Shown here in pieces: positions 1 to 11,019 of a stretch of 64,000 bases of DNA. The DNA is taken from the NCBI GenBank assembly GCA_949358305.1, contig OX442314.1, forward strand, positions 39,033,211 to 39,097,210, written 5' to 3'. The translations under genes and the position numbers were made by a program. The notes beneath the pieces were generated by a model, which saw only the letters and a list, made by a program, of their open reading frames with translations, was not told where the DNA came from and did not search any database. The stretch is from Strigamia acuminata (lineage: Eukaryota > Arthropoda > Chilopoda > Geophilomorpha > Linotaeniidae). Each line of letters opens with the position of its first letter. Within the stretch, counting starts at the first letter, position 1.

Positions 1-124
1 ACACTGCATTCCTCCCCAGTTACTAAGAACCCTCTTTGTAATTCTAATACAATTTAATTTTCATTAAAGGAAATAAACGTTTCAATTTAAGACAATTCTG
101 CACAATAATCTTGACACTTGCTCT

Positions 125-454
125 CTATTGTTTGTCTCTATCGGCCATTCGTTTTAACAGCAATCGGGTGCGATCGGCATCTTCCTTGCTGTACAGCTGT
201 GCCGGTTCGGCGCTCCCTTTGCTGGTCTTCCTGATAGGCGCACTAGTTTGTGGTGCATCTCTTACTGGAGGATTCGTCGTCGTACTCGGCCCAGGCTGTG
301 CGGGATCCGCCAGAGGTTCAAAGCGAATCATCTCTGCCACTTTTAGCTCTCGCTTTGGTGGTCTCAACGCCGGCAAATTGTGGTAATTTGCCGTGACTGC
401 TTCGTCGTCGTCTCCTTCCTCCCCCGACGATAACTCCCTATAATTTACGTCCAC
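125..454 (-). pseudogene. Small ORF downstream of the decayed pol
   Basis: An open frame of about 109 codons on the same strand as the gypsy pol, overlapping its stop by a few bases (a GTG at the overlap, no ATG). The sequence is acidic at the start (GEEGDDDE), then Pro/Thr-rich, with a charged end. I recognise no domain. Its position just after integrase suggests a post-pol reading frame or the tail of a +1-shifted Pol of the same element. It could also be chance openness in GC-rich DNA. Confidence 0.35.
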
Positions 455-2832
455 ATTTCTTGTCGTGTACTCCGAGTGGTCTGACGTGGTTCAGTTACTT
501 GCTGTTCCTCGTCTAACGCCTCCGCCATCGTCGGAACTTGTGGTGGCGTCAGGACGAGGGCTGGAGTCGGTCCTCCCACCGGTGGAGCTTGAGTTCCCGG
601 TGAACCTGCCGCTACAACTTGTGGGGTCCGAGGTGGCGACGCTGGCTTCTCTTGCGGGGTCGTGACCTGAGGACCCATGGGTGGAAAACCCGCCGCTTGA
701 CCTGCTGCCTGCGTTGGTAAAGGCTGCTGAACTTGTCGGCGCCGATTCACATACTGCACCGGCGGTTGGACCTCCACCGCTGGTTCCTCCTGCAGATCCA
801 CTTGCGTAGGCTCCACTGCAGGGGCGGCTGCGCTCTCCATCCGTGGAATCAAGTGATTTAGGTGTCGTATCATCATCCGACCCGACTCAATATCTTTCAC
901 CGCGTAGACCAACTCGCCACGCCGCTCCATCACCGTCCCTGCTCTCCACGGTGGCTTGGTTACCGGAAACGATTGAAACCACACCAAATCGCCGACGACG
1001 AATAACCTGTAACGAAAATTAGATTCGCTGCGCGCTGTGCTTAATCTTGGGCGCACTAGGTCGATATGGGTGAACAATTGTCTCCAAAGGAAGTTCATAG
1101 CCGGGGTCTCGTTATTCCGACCTTTGAAATTGGCATGTTGGAACAGAATTAATCTTAAAAGTCTCAGTTCAAAGTCGCCCTGGGTGAACTTGGTCAACTT
1201 GTCTTTGACCCAGCGGACCGCCTGCTCAGCCGTGCCATTAGATTGTGGATGGTATGGTGGCGAGAAGATGTGCTCAATACTATTTTTGGCCAGAAATAAT
1301 GCAAATTCTTTTGAGGCGAACTGGGGCCCATTGTCACTTACTAAAAGATGTGGCAACCCGAAAGAACTAAATATACGCCGCAAAACTAAGATTGTCGACG
1401 CCGAAGTTGCCACAGTCACCACTCGTGCTTCCACCCACCCAGAGAATGCGTCCACTACCACTAAGACCATCTTCTTCTGGATGGGTCCCGCGTAGTCTAT
1501 ATGTATGCGCGACCATGGCTCTTCCGCGCGTGGCCACGCAACAGGAACTGCCCTGGCCGGCAACACTCTATTTTTGGCACAGACTGCACATGATTGCACA
1601 AAAGTCACAATTTGGGGCGTCATGGCTGGCCACCACACCACACTCCGAGCTCGCTTTTTCATAGTTACGATTCCGGGATGGCCCTCGTGGAGCAACCGTA
1701 GCATTTTTTTGCGCAAAGCTAAAGGCACCACCACCCTGTCGCCCCACATCAGCACGCCAGCCACAACGTTAAACTCGTCAAACTTCGCCCAATAATCTCT
1801 CAACTCGCTGATTGCGTGGGCATTTCCGGAACGGACCGCCGCCACTACGGTCATCAACTCAGGGTCGCTCCTTGTGGCCACCGCGACGTCCGCTGCCAAT
1901 AGTAGCTCCTCTCTCTCCAACTCAACTAGGAACAGGGGCCACTCTTCCACTTCTTCGCGCGGCTTCTCCACAGGAAATCGACTGAGAGTATCTGCGTTTT
2001 GATTTTGTTCCCCCTTCCTGTACACCAGGCGATAATCATAGGCGGCTAACATTAATGCCCAACGCAACATCCGAGGACTTATCACGAGTGGAATCGGTCG
2101 ATCCGGGCCCAAAATGCCCAATAGTGGTTTATGGTCTGTGAAAATGGTAAAATGGCGGCCCATTAAATAGACATGAAACTTTTTCACAGCGAACACCACC
2201 GCCAACGCCTCCTTGTCAATTTGGGCATAATTGACTTCAGCTTTTGTCAGGGATCGAGAGGCGTAGGCGACTGGCAATTCGCGCTCTTGTCGTCCAACTT
2301 GGGCCAACACTGCCCCGACGCCATAAGGTGAGGCGTCGGTCGCAATGGTTAATGGGCGCACTAAATCGTAGAAAGTTAGGATTGGGGCCCTGGTCAGCGC
2401 TCCCTTAAATCGGTTGAAAGCCTCCTGTCCCCGTTGGTTCCAACTCCACACAGCATCTGTGCACAACAGTTCATACAGCGGTGCTGCGTGGTCAGCCAAT
2501 TTGGACACGAACACCGCGTAGAATGCGACCATGCCCAAGAATGTACGCAATTGTTTCACGTCAACCGGTGGAGGAATAGCCACCACCGCCTCAATCTTTG
2601 ACGTGATTGGCTCGACGCCCCTCTCACTAACAGTAAATCCCAAAAAATCCACTCTCTGCTTGCAAAACACACACTTTTCAAACGCAAGCCGTAGACCTTT
2701 ATCGGCCAATCGCTTGAACACTTCCTCCTTGTAAAAGGAATCACTCAGCTTAACTCGATTCTCGTCGCCACATCGAATAACCACAACATTGGCTGGTGCG
2801 ATGTCGCTACATCTAATGTTGGACACATCCAC
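445..2832 (-). pseudogene. Truncated gypsy Pol: RT C-terminus, RNase H, integrase
   Basis: The frame is open for 795 codons but has no ATG at its upper end (the first listed codon is GTG), and it begins after the polymerase active site. Motifs in order: RT connection (FLGFTVSERG, TFLGMVAFY), RNase H (TIATDASPYG with its Asp, IFTDHKPL), the zinc-binding integrase HHCC region (GHPG..., CAVCAKN) and the integrase core with Asp in HIDYAGP, Asp in VSDNGPQF and Glu in NGTAEQAV. A Pro/Gln-rich tail follows. In family terms this part resembles Ty3/gypsy Pol. Without the YxDD region it cannot encode an active reverse transcriptase, although the integrase catalytic triad is preserved. Confidence 0.85.
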
Positions 2833-3272
2833 GATCGCGACGTCGCGCTAACCAATGTCGCGCGTTGAATAGCGTCCCCCTTTCTGAGCAAATTCGTAAG
2901 AGGTGAAGCTATTGTAGAAAATTTCTTAATAAAACGTCTACAATAATCCTTCATACCCAAATGGTTCTCTACTTCCGGTGCATTTTCAGGTGCTCGACAT
3001 TTTTCTAGAGCTTGAACCTTCGACTCAATAGGCCTAATGGTCCCTTCTCCAATTACATTAGTTAACGTGTGTACTGGCATGGTTGAACCCGGAAACCATA
3101 TTTTGTGTGTCCCCTTGTCAATCCTAGCCTTAAACCTTTGTAGCAGATCGAGCCCCATTATTCCACTCAGCAGTTCTTTGCATTCGGTTGTGGTGGTATA
3201 AGTGTAGACCCAATGATGAATACATGTGTCCCCTATGGTAATGTGCAATTTGACTTTCTTAATCAGTTTCAT
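2745..3272 (-). pseudogene. Retropepsin-like plus RT-thumb fragment
   Basis: The first part of this 175-codon frame resembles the second half of a retroviral-type aspartic protease (GIMGLDLLQRFKARID, the flap-distal ILG-like motif). It is followed directly by a reverse-transcriptase thumb segment (YCRRFIKKFSTIASPLTNLLRKG-like, shown here only in part). About 250 residues of reverse transcriptase that should separate these blocks are absent, so the segment is a deletion or recombination product. Downstream it passes into low-meaning sequence with repeated GCGAC/CGTCGCG motifs at 2745-2880, which looks like junction filler. Confidence 0.6.
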
Positions 3273-3880
3273 ATTGTCACCTGTAACACCTACTAGAACA
3301 CAATCAATCTTTCCTTCATTATAAGCTACTTTATGGACAAGTTGTTCTTGCCATATCCCTAGGTTAGATCCAATATAGATGGGTGATGGGATTGATCCTC
3401 AGGGCCTTTAACGCATCGGTATTCTTCTCAAAGAAGGTCGTATCATTTTATAAAAACCATCAATGGTCTTCCTCGTCAATTCTCTCAAGAATTTAGAAGA
3501 ATTTAGTGATTGCACCTGCTGCATGTTGAAAGACTTCACTATCCTTATCTTTCCTCTTTCTGTTTTCATGTTGTTGCAACTTTGTATGTGACATTGACAA
3601 AATGGCCTGTGATGTTGAAGGTTTGATGGGGCCAAAGGTGATGAAGCTGATGACAATGTTAAAGGCGATGATACTTGATCTATACTTAATGCATCACTAC
3701 ATGAAAGAATTATAATTAGATTTAATCTCATTACTTTCAAAAGTAATTGTAGCGCACACCGACGGAAAGGGGAATCCATGCGTGATTCCACATCATTAAT
3801 TACCACAAACTTTAGGTTGTTATAGGTGCTGTGATTTAAAATAATGTTATAGTAATTTAAAAAATTTATATGGAAGATAT
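3273..3880. other. No recognisable gene
   Basis: The protease frame continues upstream for a few dozen codons (to about 3390, minus strand). Beyond it a 132-codon minus frame (3408-3806) has no domain that I can identify and may be decayed gag or host sequence. No repeat or promoter stands out. Confidence 0.4.
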
Positions 3881-3927
3881 TTTACTTCAGATTTACTGGA
3901 CGAGAATTTCCAATCAATGAGTCCATC

Positions 3928-4085
3928 ATTGCGTAATAGGGATGAGAACGGGACCAATTTTTGGGTCCCGACCCGACCGGTGTCCTGAAATATGTCAATT
4001 TTTCCACTCTCGACCCCCGTACCGTGTTCCCAAAATGTTCTAATTTTTCCAGTCCCGACCCGTCCCGTGTCCCGAAATAGATGAT
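3928..4085. repeat. GGTCCCGACCCG-rich repeat, hAT-MITE-like
   Basis: The segment holds several copies of a GTCCCGACCCG/GGGACC motif, alternating with AATTTTTCCA spacers, after a start resembling AGGGATGAGAACGGGACC. This composition resembles sub-terminal repeats of arthropod hAT-type non-autonomous elements. I could not define a matching second terminus or a target-site duplication, so the family is only suggested. Confidence 0.35.
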
Positions 4086-4259
4086 ATGAGATTTTTCTGC
4101 TAAATGTTTACAAATTTGCTCTGGAATGTACCGTGTACCACAAAATGAATTTAAAAGCACGCTATTAAATGACTCAAACATAAAACAAGATGAATTCCAC
4201 AATGGACCAAAATTACGAACACAATCTGCTGAATGTAGCAAGATATGTGTACATTATAT

Positions 4260-4660
4260 GTATACAAAAGTTTTCACCGTACAGGGTGTGCATATTGCAC
4301 ACAAATTCAATCAACAATGTTTCTCCTTTCCTTTAATTAAGTCATCACTAGAAATTTTTGCCGATAGAAATATGCACTCTCTGATCTTGCGCACAAAATG
4401 TGCATAGAGAGCTAATTTTGGTACAACAAAGGGATTTATTGCACCATAATTTTTGCTCTTGCGTAATATCCTGGCCAAAAGAGGGTGGAGTGTGCCAAGG
4501 CACACTTCAGTTCTGCACACTAACCGTGCGCCTGGCACACTTCGGATCTGCGCCAAATAGGGGTGAAAATATGCTAGGGGAATTCTCCTCTCCTAACTAT
4601 GAAATTTGGTTTGGCGCATATACATTTTCTTTAGTGGTGACAAATTTATTTCACAAATAA
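4260..4660. repeat. Hairpin-string repeat, copy 1 (diverged)
   Basis: Consecutive palindromes include a near-perfect one at 4285-4301 (GTGTGCATATTGCACAC), a GCACAAAATGTGC hairpin near 4391, a TACAACAAA...TTATTGCACC hairpin near 4421 and a perfect 16-bp palindrome at 4490-4505 (GTGTGCCAAGGCACAC). GGTGAAAAT and AGTGGTGA motifs follow. The same set of motifs recurs at 6057-6245 (reverse order) and 61436-61660. Confidence 0.5.
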
Positions 4661-4896
4661 ATAAAAAACACTTCAGGGTCACCACAGTACAAGGCAGTAA
4701 TATGAGAACCAATACAGCTAATTTCAGTCTAGTAAACTCTAGTAATGTTTTTGTTCACAATTTCAATCCTAAAATATAAATTGGAGTACAACATCACACA
4801 AAATATTTTTTCTGGGGTGCAGAGAATAGCTAATTCTGGTATATCAAGCTAAAAACTGTGTTCTATTGAAGATTTTTCCTGTTCTGAGGCAGATTT

Positions 4897-5165
4897 TTAG
4901 CACAATTGTGGCTCTGGCAGACGATAATACTTCCTATGGACTTGAATGTCAGGACCTAAAAATGAAACCAGGTTTTCCAATTGGTTTTCCTCTAAATTAA
5001 CCAACTGGCTCATCGTTGCTACTTGTTTTTTTAATTTTGTGGAAGTCAAAGTTTGGGGTTTGTTGGCTCCACATTCACGAGCTATTTTAGAAAGGATGTC
5101 ACAACCTCTTTGAGGATGCTCTGAATGACTTCGAGCAAATATGTAAGGATTTTTGTCCGAAATTC
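4897..5165 (-). pseudogene. C-terminal fragment of a tyrosine-recombinase-like element protein
   Basis: The minus-strand reading starts near KNPYIFARS, continues through KIARECGANKPQTL and TSTKLKKQVATMSQ, and ends with FLGPDIQVHRKYYRLPE before a stop. I remember this as the C-terminal block of a multicopy invertebrate/fish protein family whose consensus reads T-x-LRK...LGHD-x-x-HR-x-x-Y. The R...H..R...Y spacing suggests a tyrosine recombinase (inference). In this copy the Arg of LRK is Lys and the His of LGHD is Pro, while the Tyr is kept, so it is probably inactive. Its N-terminal half lies at 6288-7206, separated by about 1.1 kb of inserted sequence. Confidence 0.5.
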
Positions 5166-6056
5166 CAACCGTATCCTTTTGTTGCTGTCATGCAGGTTGA
5201 GCGATGGCTGACCGTATAGTGGTAAAGATTTAAAAGTGGCTTGGGATCCAAAATCGAGGCAACATCCAGCTGGGCCAACAACGCATCGGTGGGAAAGCGA
5301 GTGGTTTTACTCCTCGAGCATAATCAAAGCAGCAGCGATATATAAAAGGTGTTTATTCATCCATTTTCTTTGCAACAAGTCACACTCACAACAATCTTGT
5401 GTGCTCCTGAACAATCAAATAATTAGAGAAGAATTCAGACAAGCTCTTCTGAACTTCCATACATCAGTATTTCTAACCAAACAGATAGACACTATAGGCT
5501 ACCGTATAAGGTGCACAGAAATTCTAAAGAGAATTACACAAGAAAAACTACAGATAACTTAAAATAAAGTGATTCATAATGATCACAAGAGGTATTTTAA
5601 ATTAACAGTTAACTCAACAGATAACAGGAATGTTTTAATCCTTTTAAAACATCCTCAAAGCATTTGGAAATGAAGCCAGCCAATAGGAAAGCATCACTCA
5701 AATCTAAGTAAAAACTTTTGTAATCTGTTCCAATATTTTCTTATTAATAACAAATTAATTATCCAATACTAAAACCCTTGGTATTTGTCTAATTTCAAAT
5801 GTAAACAATCATCAGGACTGTATCACACCAAAATGGCTTCCTCAATTAATACAAATTAATTGGTTAGTTAATTATAAAATTAACTCGTGAGGAAAACCTG
5901 AGAGACTTAAATAATCACTGGGATTGCAACTGGACTGTGTCAGATAATAGCCCTTTTTAAATCTAATTTAAGATTGTAAATTAAAAACAATGATCTCGAA
6001 ATATCATCACTATTTAGGAAGTAAATTTATTTATTTCCTAAATTAATTTGGCTTGG
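5166..6056. other. AT-rich insertion, no gene recognised
   Basis: This stretch separates the two halves of the tyrosine-recombinase-like gene. A 108-codon plus frame (5236-5562) shows no family features. Together with the hairpins at 6057-6245 it may form one inserted non-autonomous element, but I could not find its termini. Confidence 0.3.
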
Positions 6057-6245
6057 CACACGCCAAGTCAGATCATGTGACTAAAGAGAGTAAACTTCCC
6101 TAGGCACATTTCACCCCAGGTTGTCCGGGGTGAAACGGTAATTAATCGTTATGGTGCAACAAATCCTTTGTTGCACCAGATTACACTAATTGCGCAGATT
6201 ATCTGCGCAATTTCGAAGCGCGCCAGGCTCGCGCCCGCGCTTTGA
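6057..6245. repeat. Hairpin-string repeat, copy 2 (inverted order)
   Basis: Ordered perfect or near-perfect hairpins: GGCTTGGCACACGCCAAG near 6060, TTCACCCC/GGGGTGAA (6110-6117 with 6127-6134), GGTGCAACAAA/TTTGTTGCACC (6153-6163 with 6167-6177) and ATTGCGCAGAT/ATCTGCGCAAT (6189-6199 with 6201-6211). The TTCACCCC, GGTAATTA and GTGCAACAAA units occur in the opposite order in copy 3 at 61436-61660, so this copy is inverted relative to it. Confidence 0.7.
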
Positions 6246-6287
6246 ACGGGACTCTTGAATCAACAACCAAACCAGAAACACACCATG

Positions 6288-7206
6288 TCATTGCTCCGTG
6301 GATAAAACCCGAGTACTGATAGTGTTAGTTTGCCTTGATTCGAGACATCCTGCTTGCTTTGTGCATATTTTATCCCTAGTAAATTCGTTTAGGTGCTTTT
6401 CATGTCCATGTTTGTGATATAATCGAGAATCGTACAGTAAAATCAGTTTATCTTGTTTTATAAGCAGTGATTCTTTATCAGAATGCATACTGCTTAACAC
6501 TGTACTGATTAGTTCAGGTGTCACATCATCTGGGACACTTAACAGCTTGTTTTGAATACTTTGCTGATTTTTCTTTCCTGTTACCACAGTTTTGAACATG
6601 TTTCCAGTACTGTGATGTTTTATACAACCCACAGAAATGATTGCAAGGTTTAAAATTGCTGACAGAAACACTTTCACTGGGACGTCGCACAGGAATTAAC
6701 GTACCCACCCCAGATTTCATAATTTTATTATTATGTAAGAGATTACCAGAATTACGAATTGTGGCAATAGCATTTTGTCTTTCTCTGCTCCCTTTCTGTA
6801 GGCTCAAAATATGCTGCATCTCTTGGTCTTGCTTATGTCTGCGTTGTATGTGGCGAGCAAACGCTTGCACTAATTCCTCACAATAAACACAAAACTGCCT
6901 TTTGTCCCAAATACGCTTTCCCCTATTGCTTTTACACTTCATAACCCTAACACTTTTGGAACAATCATCATCACTATTTGAACAATCATCGTCACGATTT
7001 GAAAAATCACTTTCACTACTTAAATGATCACCTTCACAATTTGAATAATCATCGTCAATATTCTTGTCATTTGAGGCAGCTTCATTTCTTTTATGGTTTT
7101 TGAGTTTTATGGCATGTCGCTGCTTTTTCTTTCTCTTCTTTCCTTTTTCCTTTTTCTTCGATAAAATACCAGTGTTCTTTTTACCACTCACAGAGAAGGT
7201 CTTCAT
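6288..7206 (-). pseudogene. N-terminal half of the tyrosine-recombinase-like element protein, frameshifted
   Basis: ATG at 7206. A Lys-rich start and an Asp/Ser-rich low-complexity tract (about residues 45-85) lead into zinc-finger-like CVYCEELVQAFARHIQRRH, the family block IATIRNSGNLLHN, TLIPVRRPSE, and a second CxxC...H...C block (CNHFCGLYKTSQYWKHVQNC). The frame then shifts in the A-rich tract near 6564-6581, where one base seems to be missing. The continuation in the next frame reads VPDDVTPELISTVLSSMHSD...LYHKHGHEKH, again typical of the family. The C-terminal half is at 4897-5165. Lineage decay is clear; I do not know the family's official name. Confidence 0.6.
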
Positions 7207-7776
7207 TTTTACTCCAATTTACACTTTTCAACCAAGACCTAAAGATAATTTATGAGTGTGATTTCACACATTACACAATGCAAAACTAAAAATATCCGAA
7301 TCCGAACCGGAAAAGTAATCGACCTCAATATTTCGTACCCTTTATTAAAAATTATTCTCTAATTATAAACAAAAAATGAGATATTCATCCTTTGTTTTAA
7401 TGCTTAATTCTTACTTTTGGGAGAAATTACCAGAGCTAAATTTGATTTGTTTAGAGACTGAAATAGAGCGACAACCATTTTGTTCTAGATAATCAAATTG
7501 CATTTCCTCATTACTAAAGAGTCTACTTTTAAGAAACAGCCCATTTTGCAATTGTACTGGGTGGCCCAAATAAAACTGACAATACAGAGTAAGCAGTTAA
7601 TCGAGAGCGGTAAAGCAATTTGTTGTGATCTAAATTTCAAACATCTCGAATGCGATCCCACACCAGCCGATATTCTTGCCCCGTGTTTTTGTCAGGCATC
7701 TACATTAACAAATTAGTATTAAAAATGTATATTTGACATGAACAGCTGGTGCAATTAAAATTATTGCTGTAGTTAC
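7207..7776. other. No recognisable gene
   Basis: AT-rich sequence between two element remnants. Downstream exons of the P-like transposase would be expected here, but I cannot recognise them. Confidence 0.4.
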
Positions 7777-9178
7777 CCAGAAACAGTATTTTTCATTGTC
7801 TCTACTTTTCTCCAAGTTGTTCCTGAGTGTTTTAATCAAATGAACAGCATCCGAAATGTAAAAAATATCTCTCTCCAATGCATATTTATTTTTGGTTTTG
7901 TAGATAACCTCTGCACTTGGGTCATGTGCATGCATTGCGTAGACGCTCATATTGACACTTGCTTTGTCCGAAACAGATGCAATCACCTGTAAAAAGGCAT
8001 GATATTGACCTGGTTCTGTATACTTAATATTTACTAAATACCTTCACATTACATATTGTTTCCAAAGAGCCAACACAATCCCAAAACATTGGATAAAATT
8101 CTTCACGTGTCAACTTGAGCACTGCAAAGTATGCAATGCAAAATTTGATGTTGCTGTTGATCCCAACAACATAAAATGCCAATACAGAAGTTGCAACATT
8201 TTCAGAAAAGTCCTCCTAAAAATAATAAAATGTGTTTTGTGTTTTTCAACTCACTAATAAGCTTACCTCACTAAACTGCCATTTATTGTTGTCAACAAAG
8301 CCAATAATTTTTTCTGTTCGTTTGTCAAATACCAAATCGGATTGTATTTTCATTTCATCATGCATTAATACAACCCATCTCTTTGTTTCTGGCAACTTCT
8401 CACTGATTTTTTTTAACTCCTGGAGAACTTCTGAATTTAAACCAGTATTAGGAGTTATGACGTTGCTGTAATCTCTCAGTGTGGATTCACATGGTAGTTT
8501 TATAACTCCAGACTCTCTAATACTCTCATATGCAGCACTGCTGTATGAATGAATCATAATGGCAAATTTGATTAGCATTGGATGCCAACGCATGCCCTGA
8601 GAATTGGTTTGGAATGCTTTTTTTTGCTGCTCCCAAAAGAGTTTGATGAACTCATTGTCTATTTGATTTTCTTCTATTATGCTAGTCAATGACCTATGAG
8701 TTTCATCATCCACCTGCATAGACTCTGCAACAATCTTTTTTTCAAGTTTTTTGGCCAGAAGTTGGTTTTCCTGCCGTGTTTGCTTCAACTCTTGAATCAG
8801 ACATGAAGTTGTGGCTTTTGACAATGATGTGAAGGGATGCATCTTTCTTGGTATGTTGCTGGCCCTGTCTCTTTTTCTCTCCAGAAGATTTTGGACATAT
8901 TTGCATTTTCTGCACATGTCCATATTTTCAGCCATTAACTGGCAGTCAGTGGAGAACACAACTGATTCGTTGTAAAATTCATCTCTGGATTTTTGGATGC
9001 GTTTTACTTCTTCATAATACACTTCTTTTACCACAGAATTAGATTTACGATTTTCCATAAAATCTTGTAGTTGGGGATCTTGAATTCCTTGGCAAAAAGA
9101 TATGTTTTCAATTTCAAGTAAAGTTACTTGCAATCCACAAACTTCCACCGAATTTTCTTTGTAGGCAAGTTGTTTACC
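7777..9178 (-). pseudogene. P-element/THAP9-like transposase, three exons, incomplete
   Basis: Three minus-strand exons join in phase 0: 9178-8267, 8215-8042 and 7986-7777, all with GT-AG borders. Exon 1 carries a coiled-coil region (LIQELKQTRQENQLLAKKL), the conserved RWHPMLIKFAIMIHSYSSAAYE block and the catalytic-region VLMHDEMKIQSDLVFD...KIIGFV. Exon 2 has VLAFYVVGINSNIKFCIAYF...FWDCVGSLE. Exon 3 has IASVSDKASVN (second acidic residue) and FYISDAVHLIKTLRNNL from the P-element GTP-binding/insertion region. This matches the P-element family of DNA transposases. The N-terminal THAP zinc finger and the C-terminal exons are not seen, so it is truncated at both ends or continues unseen. No terminal inverted repeats were found. 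Confidence 0.8.
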
Positions 9179-9186
9179 TAAAAATA

Positions 9187-9225
9187 TACAGGGTGAACCA
9201 AAAGTCTGGTTCCCTACTAAATATT
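9187..9225. repeat. Tc1/mariner-like terminal sequence
   Basis: The sequence TATACAGGGTGAACCAAAAGTC resembles the TA-flanked ACAGGGTG(T)CCCAAAAGT ends of arthropod mariner-type elements. A similar inverted end (GGGACACCCTGTATA) occurs at 35910-35924. No partner end was located here. Confidence 0.35.
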
Positions 9226-9639
9226 TCTGAAAGTGCTGACAATGCATCTAATTCAATGGATGCTCAGACAACCGTGAACAAAATGAATACAGATTCTACT
9301 TAATCGACTAACTTGTAAGTGAACAAATCCTGAGTTCCCATTCATATTAAATTTTTATCGTAATTTTTATATTTTCTGTAGATTTCTGTGCGTAAGTCAC
9401 TACAAATGTTCCGAAACACAAATGCATTATTACATGTAATGAAGGAAGTGCTATTGCTTTGGCAAGCGGATATCACCTAGCAACTGGAAAATGTGGACTT
9501 GTTTACCTTCAAGTTTGTTATTGATTTTTAGAACTTCTAGTAGTACTACAACGATTGTTTTTTTTTATGGCGCAGAATTCTGGACTGAAGGTTTTGTTTT
9601 AATTTATGTAAATATTTTCTTTTCTTTTGTTTTTGGATA

Positions 9640-9895
9640 GATTCTGCGTACATGAGTGAGAGAGACCGGTATTATCAGCAGTATTACAAACAGTTATTAC
9701 TATAATAATTACAATTATGGATACTACGACGAGTTATATCGAACGGATCCTAGATTTAGAGTACAAGTTGAGGCTCAGTATCGGCAGAGACCTCCAGACA
9801 ACACCGGACGAAGGGATCAAAAAACTAGGCTTGATGTTCTTCATCTACGTAATCTTCTTAGCTTTCATCTAGCAATTCAGGAATTACATGATTAA
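9640..9895 (+). other. Tyr-rich coding-like fragment
   Basis: After an AG acceptor-like site (GGATAG) one frame reads SERDRYYQQYYKQ, and the next continues as YYYNNYNYGYYDELYRTDPRFR, suggesting a one-base shift. The Tyr/Gln-rich composition and the YRTDPRF motif look like real protein, perhaps a host exon. I cannot assign it to a family. The rest of 9250-10676 shows nothing I recognise. Confidence 0.25.
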
Positions 9896-10676
9896 CATTA
9901 GCAGCGTGTTGGACAGGAATACGCGTTGGTCCTTGCGTTCGGTTTCTTCACCGTTTTTTAATCAAATTAATTATTACGTTTGAACGTGGGTTCCACCCTA
10001 TTAGGAATAAAATAATTATAAAATATGACATAAAAATTAACTATACATTTCTTACGCTAGGCTTTGAGAATTTGCATCCCACGACAAAACCTAGGCCAAA
10101 GCTGACCACCACTGCCGTGTTTATCATGACGGGCTTTTTTAACAGCGACACAATTGTCTGAATAACTACGCCGAATGTTGATGACATTTTTACAAGTTAG
10201 CACCAACTTTACTCCAAAAAGTCTGTCCTTATTCAAAGCGGCCGGCACAATTTCAGCCGAAAACAGGAAATGACGTATAGGGGTATTTCTAAAACCCGAG
10301 GTAACCCGATTTTTTTCCTGATTTTTTCTCGATTTTTTTTCGATTTTTTCATCATTTTTCTCGAATTTCATTGAATAAAATTGAGGAAAAAAATGTGGAA
10401 AACGGAGGTTTAATTAATCTTTAGTCGAATTAATTTATTTTTATACCCGAGGTGTAAAAAACATGAATACCGGTAATTAAAACGTAATTTTGTGTAATTG
10501 TAGGTAAAGATGGGAATAAAGTAACGACAGTTGTAGCCACACCTGGTCAAGGACCAGACAAGAGGTTTCCTACACGGACACGAAAGTGATTGGTAATGGA
10601 TCATTGAAGGTGCCGAACAAGCACTTTATGACTGCTCGGCAACATCTTTTCACAGTCAAAGCTCCTTATGCACTAC

Positions 10677-10790
10677 TATACTCAAAACCACCACAACGTT
10701 GACCTATTGTTCGAGCCGTATCACTGGTGTAGTGGCACAAAAAAGTAGCTCATAACACCATATTTGTAAAGAACTCCAGACATTGTGATC
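10677..10790 (+). repeat. 5' end of the 54063-54288 MITE family
   Basis: From TATACTCAAAACCACCACAACG onward this matches the left end and first ~100 bp of the MITE at 54063-54288, including GAGCCGTATCACTGGTGTAGTG. The matching right end is not present nearby. Further right (10750-10944, minus strand) a coding-like reading contains [17 protein letters not shown], a possible captured host-gene piece that I could not identify. Confidence 0.6.
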
Positions 10791-11019
10791 GATCAACAAG
10801 TGTTTCATTGTCAAACGTAATGGCGATTGTGATGATAAGTTCATAACTGCGAAAATAAAGGTAACAAACCAGTTCTGCTTTGAACATCGTGTCAATGTGT
10901 GCGAGCATTGCATGGTGACTAATCTGGTACGCCTTAGCGATCACGAATCATCCGAAGGTGTGTATTTCGTGGTGAAAAATAAAGAAATTGACATTCAATT
11001 TGTTTGATTATTTATTCTC

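Larger units (their letters stand above)
125..3272 (-). mobile_element. Decayed Ty3/gypsy LTR retrotransposon, internal remnant
   Basis: Minus-strand remnant with a retropepsin-like segment (about 3070-3272), a short reverse-transcriptase thumb-like segment, then the end of reverse transcriptase, RNase H and integrase (445-2832), and a small downstream ORF (125-454). The N-terminal reverse transcriptase and its catalytic YxDD motif are missing, and the protease and pol parts lie in different frames. No LTR pair was recognised, and the element may continue beyond the left edge of the window. It is clearly older than the intact element at 22356-34162 and is not a close relative by protein sequence. 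Confidence 0.85.

Noticed and set aside
6057-6245. CRISPR-like array from regularly placed palindromes
   Set aside because: Palindromes differ in sequence and spacing; there is no repeated unit with variable spacers and the DNA is animal.
10057-10371. 104-codon minus ORF
   Set aside because: Starts with a Lys/Glu/Asn run from A-rich DNA and shows no domain.
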